Part shown: positions 47,990 through 59,027 of the stretch, piece after piece
How positions within the stretch are numbered: the first letter of the stretch is position 1
Layout: every line of letters starts with the position of its first letter
Assembly (NCBI GenBank): GCA_019914995.1
Contig: CM034144.1
Coordinates: 1,498,001-1,562,000 of the forward strand
Direction of reading: 5' to 3'
Length of the DNA stretch: 64,000 bases
Source of the DNA: Acanthochlamys bracteata
Lineage: Eukaryota; Streptophyta; Magnoliopsida; Pandanales; Velloziaceae
Position numbers and translations under genes: made by a program
The notes under the pieces: generated by a model
Databases searched by the model: none
The model's input: only the letters and a program-made list of their open reading frames with translations
Told to the model about the DNA's origin: nothing

Positions 47990-50900
47990 ATGAGCCACGA
48001 TCCTATGATCAATACATCTACTTCGGCCGGAGATGGATCGAGTTCCACGATGAAACCTCTTCAACAACAGAGGTAAATTTTAGAACAGCCGCTATCGTCC
48101 TCGACGCTGCCCAGAATCGAGTCCGACACATAAGAACAATTGAACCTGCTGATAACACAAATCGCAAAAATCTGGCTCGACTAGCAGACCACAAGAGAAA
48201 ACAGATAAAAGGATGGACGAAATCATGCAAGCTCACTGCAACTTTGGTGTTGTTTCTCCAAGCATTCAAGCGAATCTGGCGATCCTATAGAAAATTCTGA
48301 CAGCATACCCTTATTACAGCCCTTCCCACTCTTGTTTTCAACCCACTTTGTCTACAACCTATTCGCTCCCGCCCACTCCCTCTTCGGCACTGACTATCTC
48401 CGGCCAACATAGCTTCATTCCTCCATCAACAATCTCTTTTCTTTCTCCACTACAATTCGGCTCTCACTGAGTACACGAAAATCACCAAGGATTTTTTACT
48501 TTCCCTTTTCCTTCAACTCCATCCGTGCCTCAAATCCCTTCAATTTCTCCCCAACGATCAACTCTTATATCAGGACCAAACTTTACCTCACCACCTACCA
48601 CTACCCACCCACTCTTTGTCCCTTCCTCACCGGCATCAGCGTCTCCGCCCCTGGCTCCTCCTATGCTATAGTCTTCTCTGTAAACACTCATCTCTAACTT
48701 TTTATCCTCTACTCCCGTAGCTTTCCTACCCCCTTCAATTCTTCATACAACTTCATTATCCTACCTACCACCACTATCCACTCATAATACCGGGGACCTA
48801 CCCTACCTAACCCCACTAATGCCTCACCTAACACCATATCTTCTTTACCCTACTGACCAAGCTCAACCTCATATTCCAGCGTGTGCTTTCCAGCACCTTC
48901 TCTGGGCTCACCACCACTTCACCGGGAATCTTTCATTACCGGAGCAGACCGCGATCGTCATAAGCTCCTAATTTTTTTTAGAACAGTACCTCAAGAATGG
49001 CTTTACTCTGCTGCAAAATATATTCGATACTATCAAATTAGTCTTCGGAGAAAATTGCTATTGCCACTATGTATTTCTCTGGTGAAGCAAACAGATGGTA
49101 CCAAAATTTCGAACGTGACCGGCCACAACACTCTTGGGAAGATCTAACCGAAGCCATACTACACCGGTTAGGACTTACCGCTTTCGGCAATCCAAACTTT
49201 GCTCTGAATCGTCTCTCTCAAACCGGCTCTATTGTAGAATATCAATCAGCATTTGAAGATTTACGCACTCGCATGCTGTTCATAACTTAACATGATCTTA
49301 TTGGGCGATTTTGTGGTGGACTGTATCACAAGATAGCTTTGGAAGTAATGGCTCGTGAGCCTTGAGATCTCCAGACCGCTTATAGGCTCGCCAAAATGTT
49401 TGAACAAAAATTTTCTATGAATCCCAACATTCGTCAGTGGCGTCCAAATCATCAACGCTCAGCAATTCCTGGCTCGTCATCGCAAGCTTCTATTTCAACT
49501 TCCATATCACCCGTGAGCACTAACAACATTTCCTAATCATCTTCTCAAAGTAACCAAATTCCTCGCAATCGGCCAATCAACTTAACAACCCCCGAAATAA
49601 ATCTTCGACATGCCAAAGGTCTCTGTTTATATTGTGATGCGAAATATGGTCGCAGTCACCAATGTTCTGCTCAGCTTTATGCCATTGCTGGCCTTGAGGA
49701 AGAATTAACGGATAAAGATGGCATGGAAAGTGCTCTGTCAGAAGACGCAACTCTGTCGTTAAGCGCCATTCATGGCCTCATAGGTCTCCAAACCATACGA
49801 GTAATGGGCCGCATCAAGCGATAAGATGTCTTCATACTTATCGACTCCGGCAGTACTCATAACATTATCACCTCCAAATTGGCAAAACAATTACAACTCC
49901 AATCCACTCCCCTCAAGCCACTCAAGGTAGAACTTGCAAATGGACGCTCACATACAATTCAGATACTTTATCAACAGATTCCACTTACGGTTCAAGGAAC
50001 TCAACCTTCAGTCGAGGCATACCCATTTCCGCTGGAGGGAATGGACTTAGTTCTCAGCATACAGTGGCTTGAGAGCCACGACGATGTCGTATGTAATTGG
50101 AAACGCTCCGACATGCGTTTCTCCCTTCATGGCAATGACTTCGTCTTGCAAGGCATTCGAGATGGCGGTATTTCTCGCTTAACAAGCATGCGTGACCTGG
50201 GATTGCTGTGTGCTATTCATCTTATAGCAGCCACTGATGAGGTAGAAACACCAACCCCTTCGCCTACAGACTTACAGAAGCTGTTGGCACAACATTCTGT
50301 AGTATTTTCTCCACCAAAAGGACTACCGGACGTACAACCATGCGACCATCGCATCCCCCTATATTCAGGAGCCTCACCTGCTAATCTACGACCATATCGG
50401 TATCCGTTACTCCAAAAAGCAGAGATCGAAAGAACGGTACAAGAAATTCTTGCACAGGGAATAACCAAGCTCCTCTGTTTTCTCCTCACCTGTTCCACTC
50501 GTCAAGAAAAAGGATGGGTCATGGCGGTTTTGCGTCGACTACCGAGCACTAAATGATATGACGGTAAAGGATAAGTACTCTATTCCGGTCATCGATGAAC
50601 TGTTAGATGAATTGTATGGTGCTCAATTCTTCTCCAAACTAAACTTAAAGTCCGGTTACTATCAAATTCGAGTACACAATACTGATGTGAACAAGACAGC
50701 ATTTCACACTCACGACGGTTACTACGAGTTCCTCATAATGCCCTTCGGCCTTACAAATGCTCTTGCAACCATCCAATCTCTCATGAATCATATTTTTCGC
50801 CCCTACCTGCGTCAATTTGTCTTGGTATTTTTTGATGATATTTTAGTATATAGTTCTTCTTGACAGGCTCACTTGTAACATCTTCAAATCGTTTTCACCT

Positions 50901-51930
50901 TATTGGAAAAAGAGAAGCTACGAGCAAATCTCTCTAAATGCAACTTTGGTTGTTCATCCTTGAACTACTTGGGACACATCGTCTCCGCAGAGGGTATCGC
51001 CGCTGACCTCTCTAAGGTACAAGCAATGACAGAATGGCCGACGCCAAGTTCAGTTACTTCCTTGCGAGGATTCCTTAGCCTAACGGGCTACTACCGTCAA
51101 TTTGTAAAAGACTACAGTAAAATAGGTGTCCCTTTAACTACTCTCTTGAAGAAAAATAGTTTTCTATAGTCTCAGGACGCAGCCCATGCCTTCAATACTC
51201 TCAAACTCACCATGACAACTACCCCTGTTTTAGCCAGTCCCAATTTCAACTTGCCTTTCACTGTCAAAACTGACGTTTCTGGCAATGGACTTAGTGCAGT
51301 GTTATCTCAAAGCAATCGACCTATTGCGTATTTCAGCAAAGTTATCTCTGGAGCGGCATTAGCGAAGTCCACTTATGAGAAAGAACTTATGGTTTAGTTT
51401 TAGCAGTACAACACTGACGGTTGTACCTGTTGGGACACCGATTCATTGTCAAAGCGGACCATTTGAGTCTCAAATATCTATTGGAGCAACGCCTTACAAC
51501 ACCTGCACAGTAAAAGTGGTTGGTGAAGTTATTAGGATATGATTATTCTACTGAATATAGGTCAGGAAAGGGAAATATTGTCGCTGATGCTTTATCTCGC
51601 TATACTTCTGCATCTCTGGCGGCATTCTCTTCCATTTAGTTATCCTTTTGGGATGACCTCAGACAAGCTCAACGCACAGATAATGACACCATTCCCCTCA
51701 TTCAGCAAGTCCATTCAGGCGATGATACCAACCTATCAATAAGCAATGGAGTTTTGTTACATCACCATCGTATTTGTGTTCCAGCAAGCTCTTCTCTTCG
51801 ATGCCAATTACTTTTCGAAGCCCATAACTCGGCTCAAGATGGGCATAGAGGTCGGTTCCTTACGCACAAACGTCTTTCTAGCATGTTCTCATCGGCTATG
51901 AATGCTAAGGATGTCCAACGCTACATCTCA
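47990..51930 (+). pseudogene. Gypsy gag-pol, first part (duplication copy A)
   Basis: A gag-like start MSHDPMINTSTS at 47990 soon meets a stop. 48300-48880 is a Pro/Thr-rich, pyrimidine-rich stretch. Gag core lies at 49069-49290 (ANRWYQNFERD, VEYQSAFEDL) and the zinc knuckle CLYCDAKYGRSHQC near 49626. The protease active site DSGSTHN is near 49846. Reverse transcriptase spans 50440-51170 ([29 protein letters not shown]), followed by RNase H to about 51560. The integrase is cut off at 51930. Breaks include a frameshift near 50465 and stops after VYSSS. Confidence 0.9.
48757..51930. repeat. Internal tandem duplication, copy A
   Basis: Matches 51952-55108 over about 3.17 kb, offset about 3187. 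A 21-base filler (51931-51951) separates the copies. The middle part (about 49210-51220) is almost perfect. The outer parts carry many small indels. Confidence 0.95.
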
Positions 51931-51951
51931 AAGATGCTTTTACTTGGCTCA

Positions 51952-54900
51952 TATCCTACCTACCACCACTATCCACTCATAATCTAGGGGACCTACCCTA
52001 CCTAACCCCACTAATGCCTCACCTAACACCATATCTTCTTTACCCCATTGACCAAGCTCAACCTCATATTCCAGCGTGTGCTTTCCAAAGACCTTCTCCT
52101 GGGCTCACCACCACTTCACCGGAATCTTTCATTACGGGAGCACCGCGATCGTCATAAGCTCCTAATTTTTTTAGAACAAGACCTCAAGAATGGCTTTACT
52201 CACTGCAAAATATATTCGATACTATCAAATTAGTCTTCGGAGAAAATTGCTATTGCCACTATGTATTTCTCTGGTGAAGCAAACAGATGGTACCAAAATT
52301 TTGAACGTGACCGCCACAACACTCTGGGAAGATCTAACAAGCCATACTACTACAGGTTAGGACTTACCGCTTTCGGCAATCCAAACTTTGCTCAATCGTC
52401 TCTCTCAAACCGGCTCTATTGTAGAATATCAATCAGCATTTGAAGATTTACGCACTCGCATGCTGTTCATAACTTAACATGATCTTATTGGGCGATTTTG
52501 TGGTGGACTGTATCACAAGATAGCTTTGGAAGTAATGGCTCGTGAGCCTTGAGATCTCCAGACCGCTTATAGGCTCGCCAAAATGTTTGAACAAAAATTT
52601 TCTATGAATCCCAACATTCGTCAGTGGCGTCCAAATCATCAACGCTCAGCAATTCCTGGCTCGTCATCGCAAGCTTCTATTTCAACTTCCATATCACCCG
52701 TGAGCACCAACAACATTTCCCAATCATCTTCTCAAAGTAACCAAATTCCTCGCAATCGGCCAATCAACTTAACAACAGCCGAAATAAATCTTCGACATGC
52801 CAAAGGTCTCTGTTTATATTGTGATGCGAAATATGGTCGCAGTCACCAATGTTCTGCTCAGCTTTATGCCATTGCTGGCCTTGAGGAAGAATTAACGGAT
52901 AAAGATGGCATGGAAAGTGCTCTGTCAGAAGACGCAACTCTGTCGTTAAGCGCCATTCATGGCCTCATAGGTCTCCAAACCATACGAGTAATGGGCCGCA
53001 TCAAGCGATAAGATGTCTTCATACTTATCGACTCCGGCAGCACTCATAACATTATCACCTCCAAATTGGCAAAACAATTACAACTCCAATCCACTCCCCT
53101 CAAGCCACTCAAGGTAGAACTTGCAGATGGACGCTCACATACAATTCAGATACTTTATCAACAGATTCCACTTACGGTTCAAGGAACTCAACCTTCAGTC
53201 GAGGCATACCCATTTCCGCTGGAGGGAATGGACTTAGTTCTCAGCATACAGTGGCTTGAGAGCCACGACGATGTCGTATGTAATTGGAAACGCTCCGACA
53301 TGCGTTTCTCCCTTCATGGCAATGACTTCGTCTTGCAAGGCATTCGAGATGGCGGTATTTCTCGCTTAACAAGCATGCGTGACCTGGGATTGCTGTGTGC
53401 TATTCATCTTATAGCAGCCACTGATGAGGTAGAAACACCAACCCCTTCGCCTACAGACTTACAGAAGCTGTTGGCACAACATTCTGTAGTATTTTCTCCA
53501 CCAAAAGGACTACCGGACGTACAACCATGCGACCATCGCATCCCCCTATATCCAGGAGCCTCACCCGCTAATCTACGACCATATCGGTATCCGTTACTCC
53601 AAAAAGCAGAGATCGAAAGAACGGTACAAGAAATTCTTGCACAGGGAATAACCAAGCTCCTCTGTTTTCTCCTCACCTGTTCCACTCGTCAAGAAAAAGG
53701 ATGGGTCATGGCGGTTTTGCGTCGACTACCGAGCACTAAATGATATGACGGTAAAGGATAAGTACTCTATTCCGGTCATCGATGAACTGTTAGATGAATT
53801 GTATGGTGCTCAATTCTTCTCCAAACTAAACTTAAAGTCCGGTTACCATCAAATTCGAGTACACAATACTGATGTGAACAAGACAGCATTTCACACTCAC
53901 GACGGTTACTACGAGTTCCTCATAATGCCCTTCGGCCTTACAAATGCTCCTGCAACCGTCCAATCTCTCATGAATCATATTTTTCGCCCCTACCTGCGTC
54001 AATTTGTCTTGGTATTTTTTGATGATATTTTAGTATATAGTTCTTCTTGACAGGCTCACTTGTAACATCTTCAAATCGTTTTCACCTTATTGGAAAAAGA
54101 GAAGCTACGAGCAAATCTCTCTAAATGCAACTTTGGTTGTTCATCCTTGAACTACTTGGGACACATCGTCTCCGCAGAGGGTATCGCCGCTGACCTCTCT
54201 AAGGTACAAGCAATGACAGAATGGCCGACGCCAAGTTCAGTTACTTCCTTGCGAGGATTCCTTAGCCTAACGGGCTACTACCGTCAATTTGTAAAAGACT
54301 ACAGTAAAATAGGTGTCCCTTTAACTACTCTCTTGAAGAAAAATAGTTTTCTATAGTCTCAGGACGCAGCCCATGCCTTCAATACTCTCAAACTCACCAT
54401 GACAACTACCCCTGTTTTTAGCCGGTCCCAATTTCAACTTGCTTTTTCTTTGTCAAAACCGGCGTTTACGCAATGGACTTAGTGCGGTGTTATCTCAAAG
54501 CAATCGACCTATTGCGTATTTCAGCAAAGTTATCTCGAGCGGCATTAGCGAAGTCCACTTATGAGAAAGAACTTATGGTTTAGTTTTAGCAAGATAACAC
54601 CGGCGGTTGTACTGTTGGGACACCGATTCATTGTCAGCGCGGACCATTTGAGTCTCAAATATCTATTGGAGCAACGCCTTACAACACGCGCGACAAGAAA
54701 AGTGGTTGGTGAAGTTATTAGGATATGATTATTCTACCGAATATAGGTCGAAAGGGAAATATTGTGATGCTTTATCTCGCTATATACCCGCATCTGGCGG
54801 CATTCTCTTCCATTTAGTTATCCTTTTGGGATGACCTCAGACAAGCTCAACGCACAGATAATGACACCATTCCCCTCATTCAGCAAGTCCATTCAGGCGA

Positions 54901-55108
54901 TGATACCAACCTATCAATAAGCAATGGAGTTTTGTTACATCACCATCGTATTTGTGTTCCAGCAAGCTCTTCTCTTCGATGCCAATTACTTTTCGAAGCC
55001 CATAACTCGGCTCAAGATGGGCATAGAGGTCGGTTCCTTACGTACAAACGTCTTTCTAGCATGTTCTACTGGCTATGAATGCCTAAGGATGTCCAACGCT
55101 ACATCTCA
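51952..55108. repeat. Internal tandem duplication, copy B
   Basis: Begins TATCCTACCTACCACCACTA, as does copy A. It shares the same reverse transcriptase frameshift and the same two stops after VYSSS, so the duplication came after those mutations or the copies were homogenised later. Confidence 0.95.
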
Positions 55109-56245
55109 GCATGCGCTACTTGCGCTCACGCAAAAAGCTCTTCTCTTCGTCGCGCTGGCCTCCTACAACCGTTACCCATTCCAAACACCAATTGGACGGA
55201 TATTTCGATGGACTTTATCAAAGGACTACCGATGTTCGAAGGGAAAGATGTAATTTTTGTAGTTGTCGATCGCCTCTCCAAGTTTGGACGCTTTCTTCCC
55301 CTCCGACACCCATACTCAACGTCCTCTATTGCTGACCTTTTTTCGCGAGAAATCATCAAACTTTATGATCGATCTGAGACAATAGTTAGCGACCGGGATC
55401 CCATCTTTGTCAGCAACTTATGGAAAGAACTTCACACATTGCAAGGTACCGCCCTCCACACCACCTGTTCTTACCATCCACAATCGGATAGCCAGACAGA
55501 AGTTCTTAATAGAGGACTCGAATCCTATCTTCGATCGTTCGTTGGCGAGCACCCGCGTCAATGGATGCGTTGGCTACATTGGGCTGAATACTCTTATACA
55601 CTAGCACACATTCGCAACTATGATCTCTCCGTTTGAAGCCGTCTACGGACGCCCTCCACCTCCTTTGGTTTCCCTCGCCAACGGACCTGCTATAATAGAC
55701 AGAGTCGGCCATCAACTCCGAGAACGCGATGTGATCCTTCACGACCTCAGACTGTATCTGCAACAAGCCCAATATCGTATGAAACAAACCGCCGATCGTC
55801 ATGGACAAGATAAGTTCTTCCAACCAGGTGACCAAGTTTTTCTTAAGCTACAACCATATCGGCAAACATCGGTAGCAAACTGCCGTAATCACAAGTTACG
55901 ACATCGGTTCTAGGACCTTTCGGTATTCTTGAACGAGTCGGCCAGGTAGCTTATCGGTTGGATCTTCCCGACGATGGTGGTACATATATCTCAACTCATG
56001 GATGGCCGCTTTGTTCTCCCGCTGGTTAGAACACAGCTTCCACGACTAAATGATGATGGCTACCTTCACCTAACTCCACGCAGCATCCTCAACTACAGAA
56101 CTATTTCAATCGGCAATACAAGTCATAGGGAGGCTTTGATAGCTTGGAAGGACTTGCCAGATGAGGATGCAATTTGGGAGGATCTTTCTGTACTATGTAA
56201 GCAATACTCCCTCGTGGACGATGTCGTTTCTTCAGAGGGGGGGAA
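52448..56245 (+). pseudogene. Gypsy gag-pol, second part (copy B) with integrase
   Basis: Gag end and zinc knuckle (52583-53011), protease and linker (about 53030-53743), reverse transcriptase (53745-54356) and a badly worn RNase H (54400-54800). The integrase is at 55079-55636 (zinc-finger CATCAHAK, DFIKGLPMF, IVSDRDPIF, SQTEVLNRGLESYL). The integrase C-terminus is at 55620-55980. A chromodomain-like end follows (ALIAWKDLPDEDAIWEDLSVL, about 56130-56190). Stops and shifts are frequent. Confidence 0.9.
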
Positions 56246-56672
56246 TGTTATGATTGCTACTCCAACAGAAGCAAGGAACATCAACACAACTACATCCAAA
56301 CATAGCAACTTAGATTCCACTCAAGCTCCAAGGATTACCAAGGCAAAAGTAGGCTTACCTCCCAAGCGAAATCCAAAATACTTTCCACGATCAACTCCCA
56401 GCTAGGATGCCCATACTGAATGCCTCGAGCAGACGTAGCTTTAAATAGAACACTCCTTTTTGAGCCACCGCCGCCACTTCATCTCCCATCCAGATAAGCT
56501 ATACATGCTTGCAAGATATTATGTGATTTGTATCTTTTGTATATTAGCTATATTAATGTACTAGCTCGAGGGAATGAGGCAAGGAAAAAAAACAATTATT
56601 TTTTCTTTATTTACCTGGTTGTCTTTTATTTTTCTACTCTGTTGCACTGTTATTCCCAGCTGAATCTTATCA
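56246..56672 (+). repeat. 3' LTR of the 9.1-kb Gypsy element
   Basis: Starts TGTTATGATTGC and ends CTTATCA. It is preceded by a G-rich polypurine tract and followed by AATGG, the target duplication that contains the LOR start codon. Confidence 0.93.
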
Positions 56673-56673
56673 A

Positions 56674-57549
56674 ATGGCAACTACTCCGGCGAGCTCATCT
56701 TCTTCTTCGTCTGAAATAATTGTCAGTACTCAATTTGTTGTGCCGCATGAAATCAAACTTATTTTCACCGAACAAGCTCTTGTTGGGAAGAAGAAAAAGT
56801 GCCTTGCGGTCGTTGATCTCAACTGAAAGCTTATTTTTCACGTTGACAAGAAGAAGAAGTGGGTCTTGAAAGACGCGGAAGATAGTGCTCTTGTTACCTG
56901 GAAACAAAAGGTACACTTGCTTTTTCCTTTTCTTTTTTCCCTAATTGTTTTTAAACATTTCATCTAGCCTATTGCTGATTCAGCTTTTTCTCTCACGATT
57001 TTTGTTTCTTGGCGGCGATCAGAGTTGGAGTCTTCATGATAGAAGAGAAGTATATGTAGGAGGCAGCGAGAACCAAAACGATTTGCATTTCAGTGTTAAA
57101 CGGAGCAAGTTTTTTTCAGTTCCACACAGAACTGGATGTCTACATCGTAAGCAATGTCAAGAACGAGCTGTGTGACTACAAGGTTCAAGCTGAGCGGCGC
57201 AAAAAATCATGCATTCTGTACAAGACTAACGATACTTCAGTTGAGCTAGCATGCATAAGTTGATTAAAAGCTGACCTTAGAAACTTTACCAATTGCATTA
57301 AATATGCAAGTAATTTATTACTATTTTACTTATGGTAATGGTGCTTGTAGATGCATACGGAGCAAAAGGGCAAAAAGATGTTGCCGTTTGGAAAAGCATG
57401 ATTTTTGGTGTCACCATAAGTCCCATATAGACTACGCTTTTGTTGCTACACTTGCCTATATTCTGAGAGAGCTATATGAAGAAAAGGAAGCACCAGCAGT
57501 AATCGAAGCAGTAAGCGGAGCTACTGCTGGCGCCGTTTCGACTTGTTGA
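56674..57549 (+). pseudogene. LOR: LOR copy 2, pseudogene split by a retrotransposon
   Basis: Exon 1 56674-56910 (MATTPASSSSSSSE), exon 2 57023-57254, exon 3 57351-57549. It is clearly related to the intact LOR gene but broken. A TGA at 56824-56826 stands where the intact gene has GGA (VVDLNG). An extra T in a T run near 57110 shifts exon 2. The exon 2 donor reads ATAAGT, not GTAAGT. Extra bases near 57394-57406 shift exon 3. Its own promoter lies 9.1 kb upstream, beyond the Gypsy insertion. Confidence 0.95.
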
Positions 57550-57886
57550 AACGGGTAACTTTTGTAGAAGAAATGAATAAAATTGTTGATTAATTGAGGG
57601 AGAACAAGTTGTGGTAGCTATTAAGCAAGTTGTATACTTGATTGGACCGGAGTTACGGGTGACGATATAGATTGGTGATCAGTTCGAATCGATTTATTTA
57701 ATAATTCGATAAAATTCGTTCAACTTTAATTCAATCTATAAATTTATATATATCAAAATTGTCAACTCTACCCAACCTATTAATAACCAGATCAATTTCA
57801 GATCGACCTATTTAATAATTATAATTTTTAATTTTTAAATTTACACTTTTAAACCTAAGCGAAATTTTAAAATCAGTTAGAATAAA
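57550..57886. other. 3' flank of LOR copy 2
   Basis: Matches 61803-62145, the 3' flank of the LOR remnant, at about 80 percent by eye (TCGATTTATTTAATAAT, AGCGAAAT, AAAATCAGTT). It ends abruptly at the Tekay fragment. Confidence 0.75.
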
Positions 57887-57887
57887 A

Positions 57888-58961
57888 ATGCACGAGTGGA
57901 AGTGGGACCATATTTGTATGGATTTCGTGACAGGACTACCTCGAACTCCGCAAGGTTATGATTCTATTTGGGTGATTGTGGATCGATTGACCAAGAGTGC
58001 ACATTTCTTACCCGTTCGGACCACTTACGATGCGACTCGATATGCAGAGTTATATGTGAAGGAGATAGTGAAGTTGCACGGTATTCCTTTGACGATTGTT
58101 TCAGATCGTGGGGCACAGTTCACTTCTCGTTTTTGGGGTAAGGTCCAGCGAGCACTTCGTACCCAGTTGACTTACAGTACAGCTTTTCATCCGCAGACAG
58201 ACGGGCAATCTGAGCGTACGATTCAGACTTTAGAAGACATGTTACGCTCTTGTGCACTCAAGTTGGGACAATCTTGGGATCAACATTTGTCACTAGTAGA
58301 GTTTGCCTATAATAACAGCTTTCAGGCTAGTATTCAAATGGCTCCGTTTGAGGCCTTATACGGTAGAAAGTGTAGATCACCAGCTTATTGGTTCGAAACT
58401 CGAGAAGCCGATGAACTCTCGCCAGATATTATTCGCGACACTACCGAGAAGATTAAGCTAGTCCGATAGCGAATGGCTGCAGCTCAGAGTAGGCAGAAAG
58501 CCTATACAGATCCTAAGCGTCGTGCTATATCCTTTTCTATTGGCGATGAGGTCTTTTTGCGAGTTTCCCCAATGAAAGGTATTCTGCGATTTGGAAAGAA
58601 GGGAAAGCTCAGCCCTAGATTCATTGGCCCCTTTGAGATCATAGAACGCATCGGCGAGGTTGCTTATAGGTTAGCCTTGCCCTCGAGTCTAGCAGGTGTG
58701 CATCCGGTGTTTCATGTATCGATGCTTCGTAGGTGCTTGCGTGATTCGTCTCACTTGGTCGAACCAATTGTTGGGCAGATACGAGAAGATTTGACTTATG
58801 AGGAACTTCCAGATGCTATTTTAGATCGTCAGATACGTCGGTTACGAAAACGAGAGTTACCTTTTGTCTTGGTACTTTGGAAGAACCATTCGCGTAGGGA
58901 AGCAACATGGGAGTTAGAAGCTGAAATGGAAGCGAAATATCCTTGGTTATTCATTTCTTGA
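57888..58961 (+). pseudogene. Tekay integrase and chromodomain, one nonsense codon
   Basis: The integrase core keeps its D-D-E residues in DFVTGLPR, IVSDRGAQF and GQSERTIQ. The substrate-side motif APFEALYGRKCRSP follows. A single TAG at 58467-58469 (usually CAG) splits the frame. The C-terminal part (to 58961) shows GPFEIIERIGEVAYRLALP, HPVFHVSMLRRC and a chromodomain end (VLWKNHSRREATWELE). Chromodomains guide such elements to heterochromatin, as known for chromoviruses. Apart from the TAG the frame is open, so this copy is younger than its neighbours. Confidence 0.93.
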
Positions 58962-59027
58962 GGTATAAGTTCTTCTCTTCTTTTATTAGAAAATTCGAGG
59001 ACGAATTTTTAAATAAAAGAGTTATAT

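Larger units (their letters stand above)
47560..56672 (+). mobile_element. Ty3/Gypsy element (Reina-like chromovirus) with internal duplication, TSD AATGG
   Basis: LTRs 47560-47980 and 56246-56672 bound the element. AATGG occurs directly before it (47555-47559) and after it (56673-56677). A primer site follows the left LTR and a G-rich purine tract (AGAGGGGGGGAA) precedes the right LTR. Without the internal duplication the length would be about 5.9 kb, normal for this group. The LTRs differ by roughly 6-8 percent by eye. The element sits exactly at the ATG of LOR copy 2. Its gag-pol is full of stops and shifts. Confidence 0.95.
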
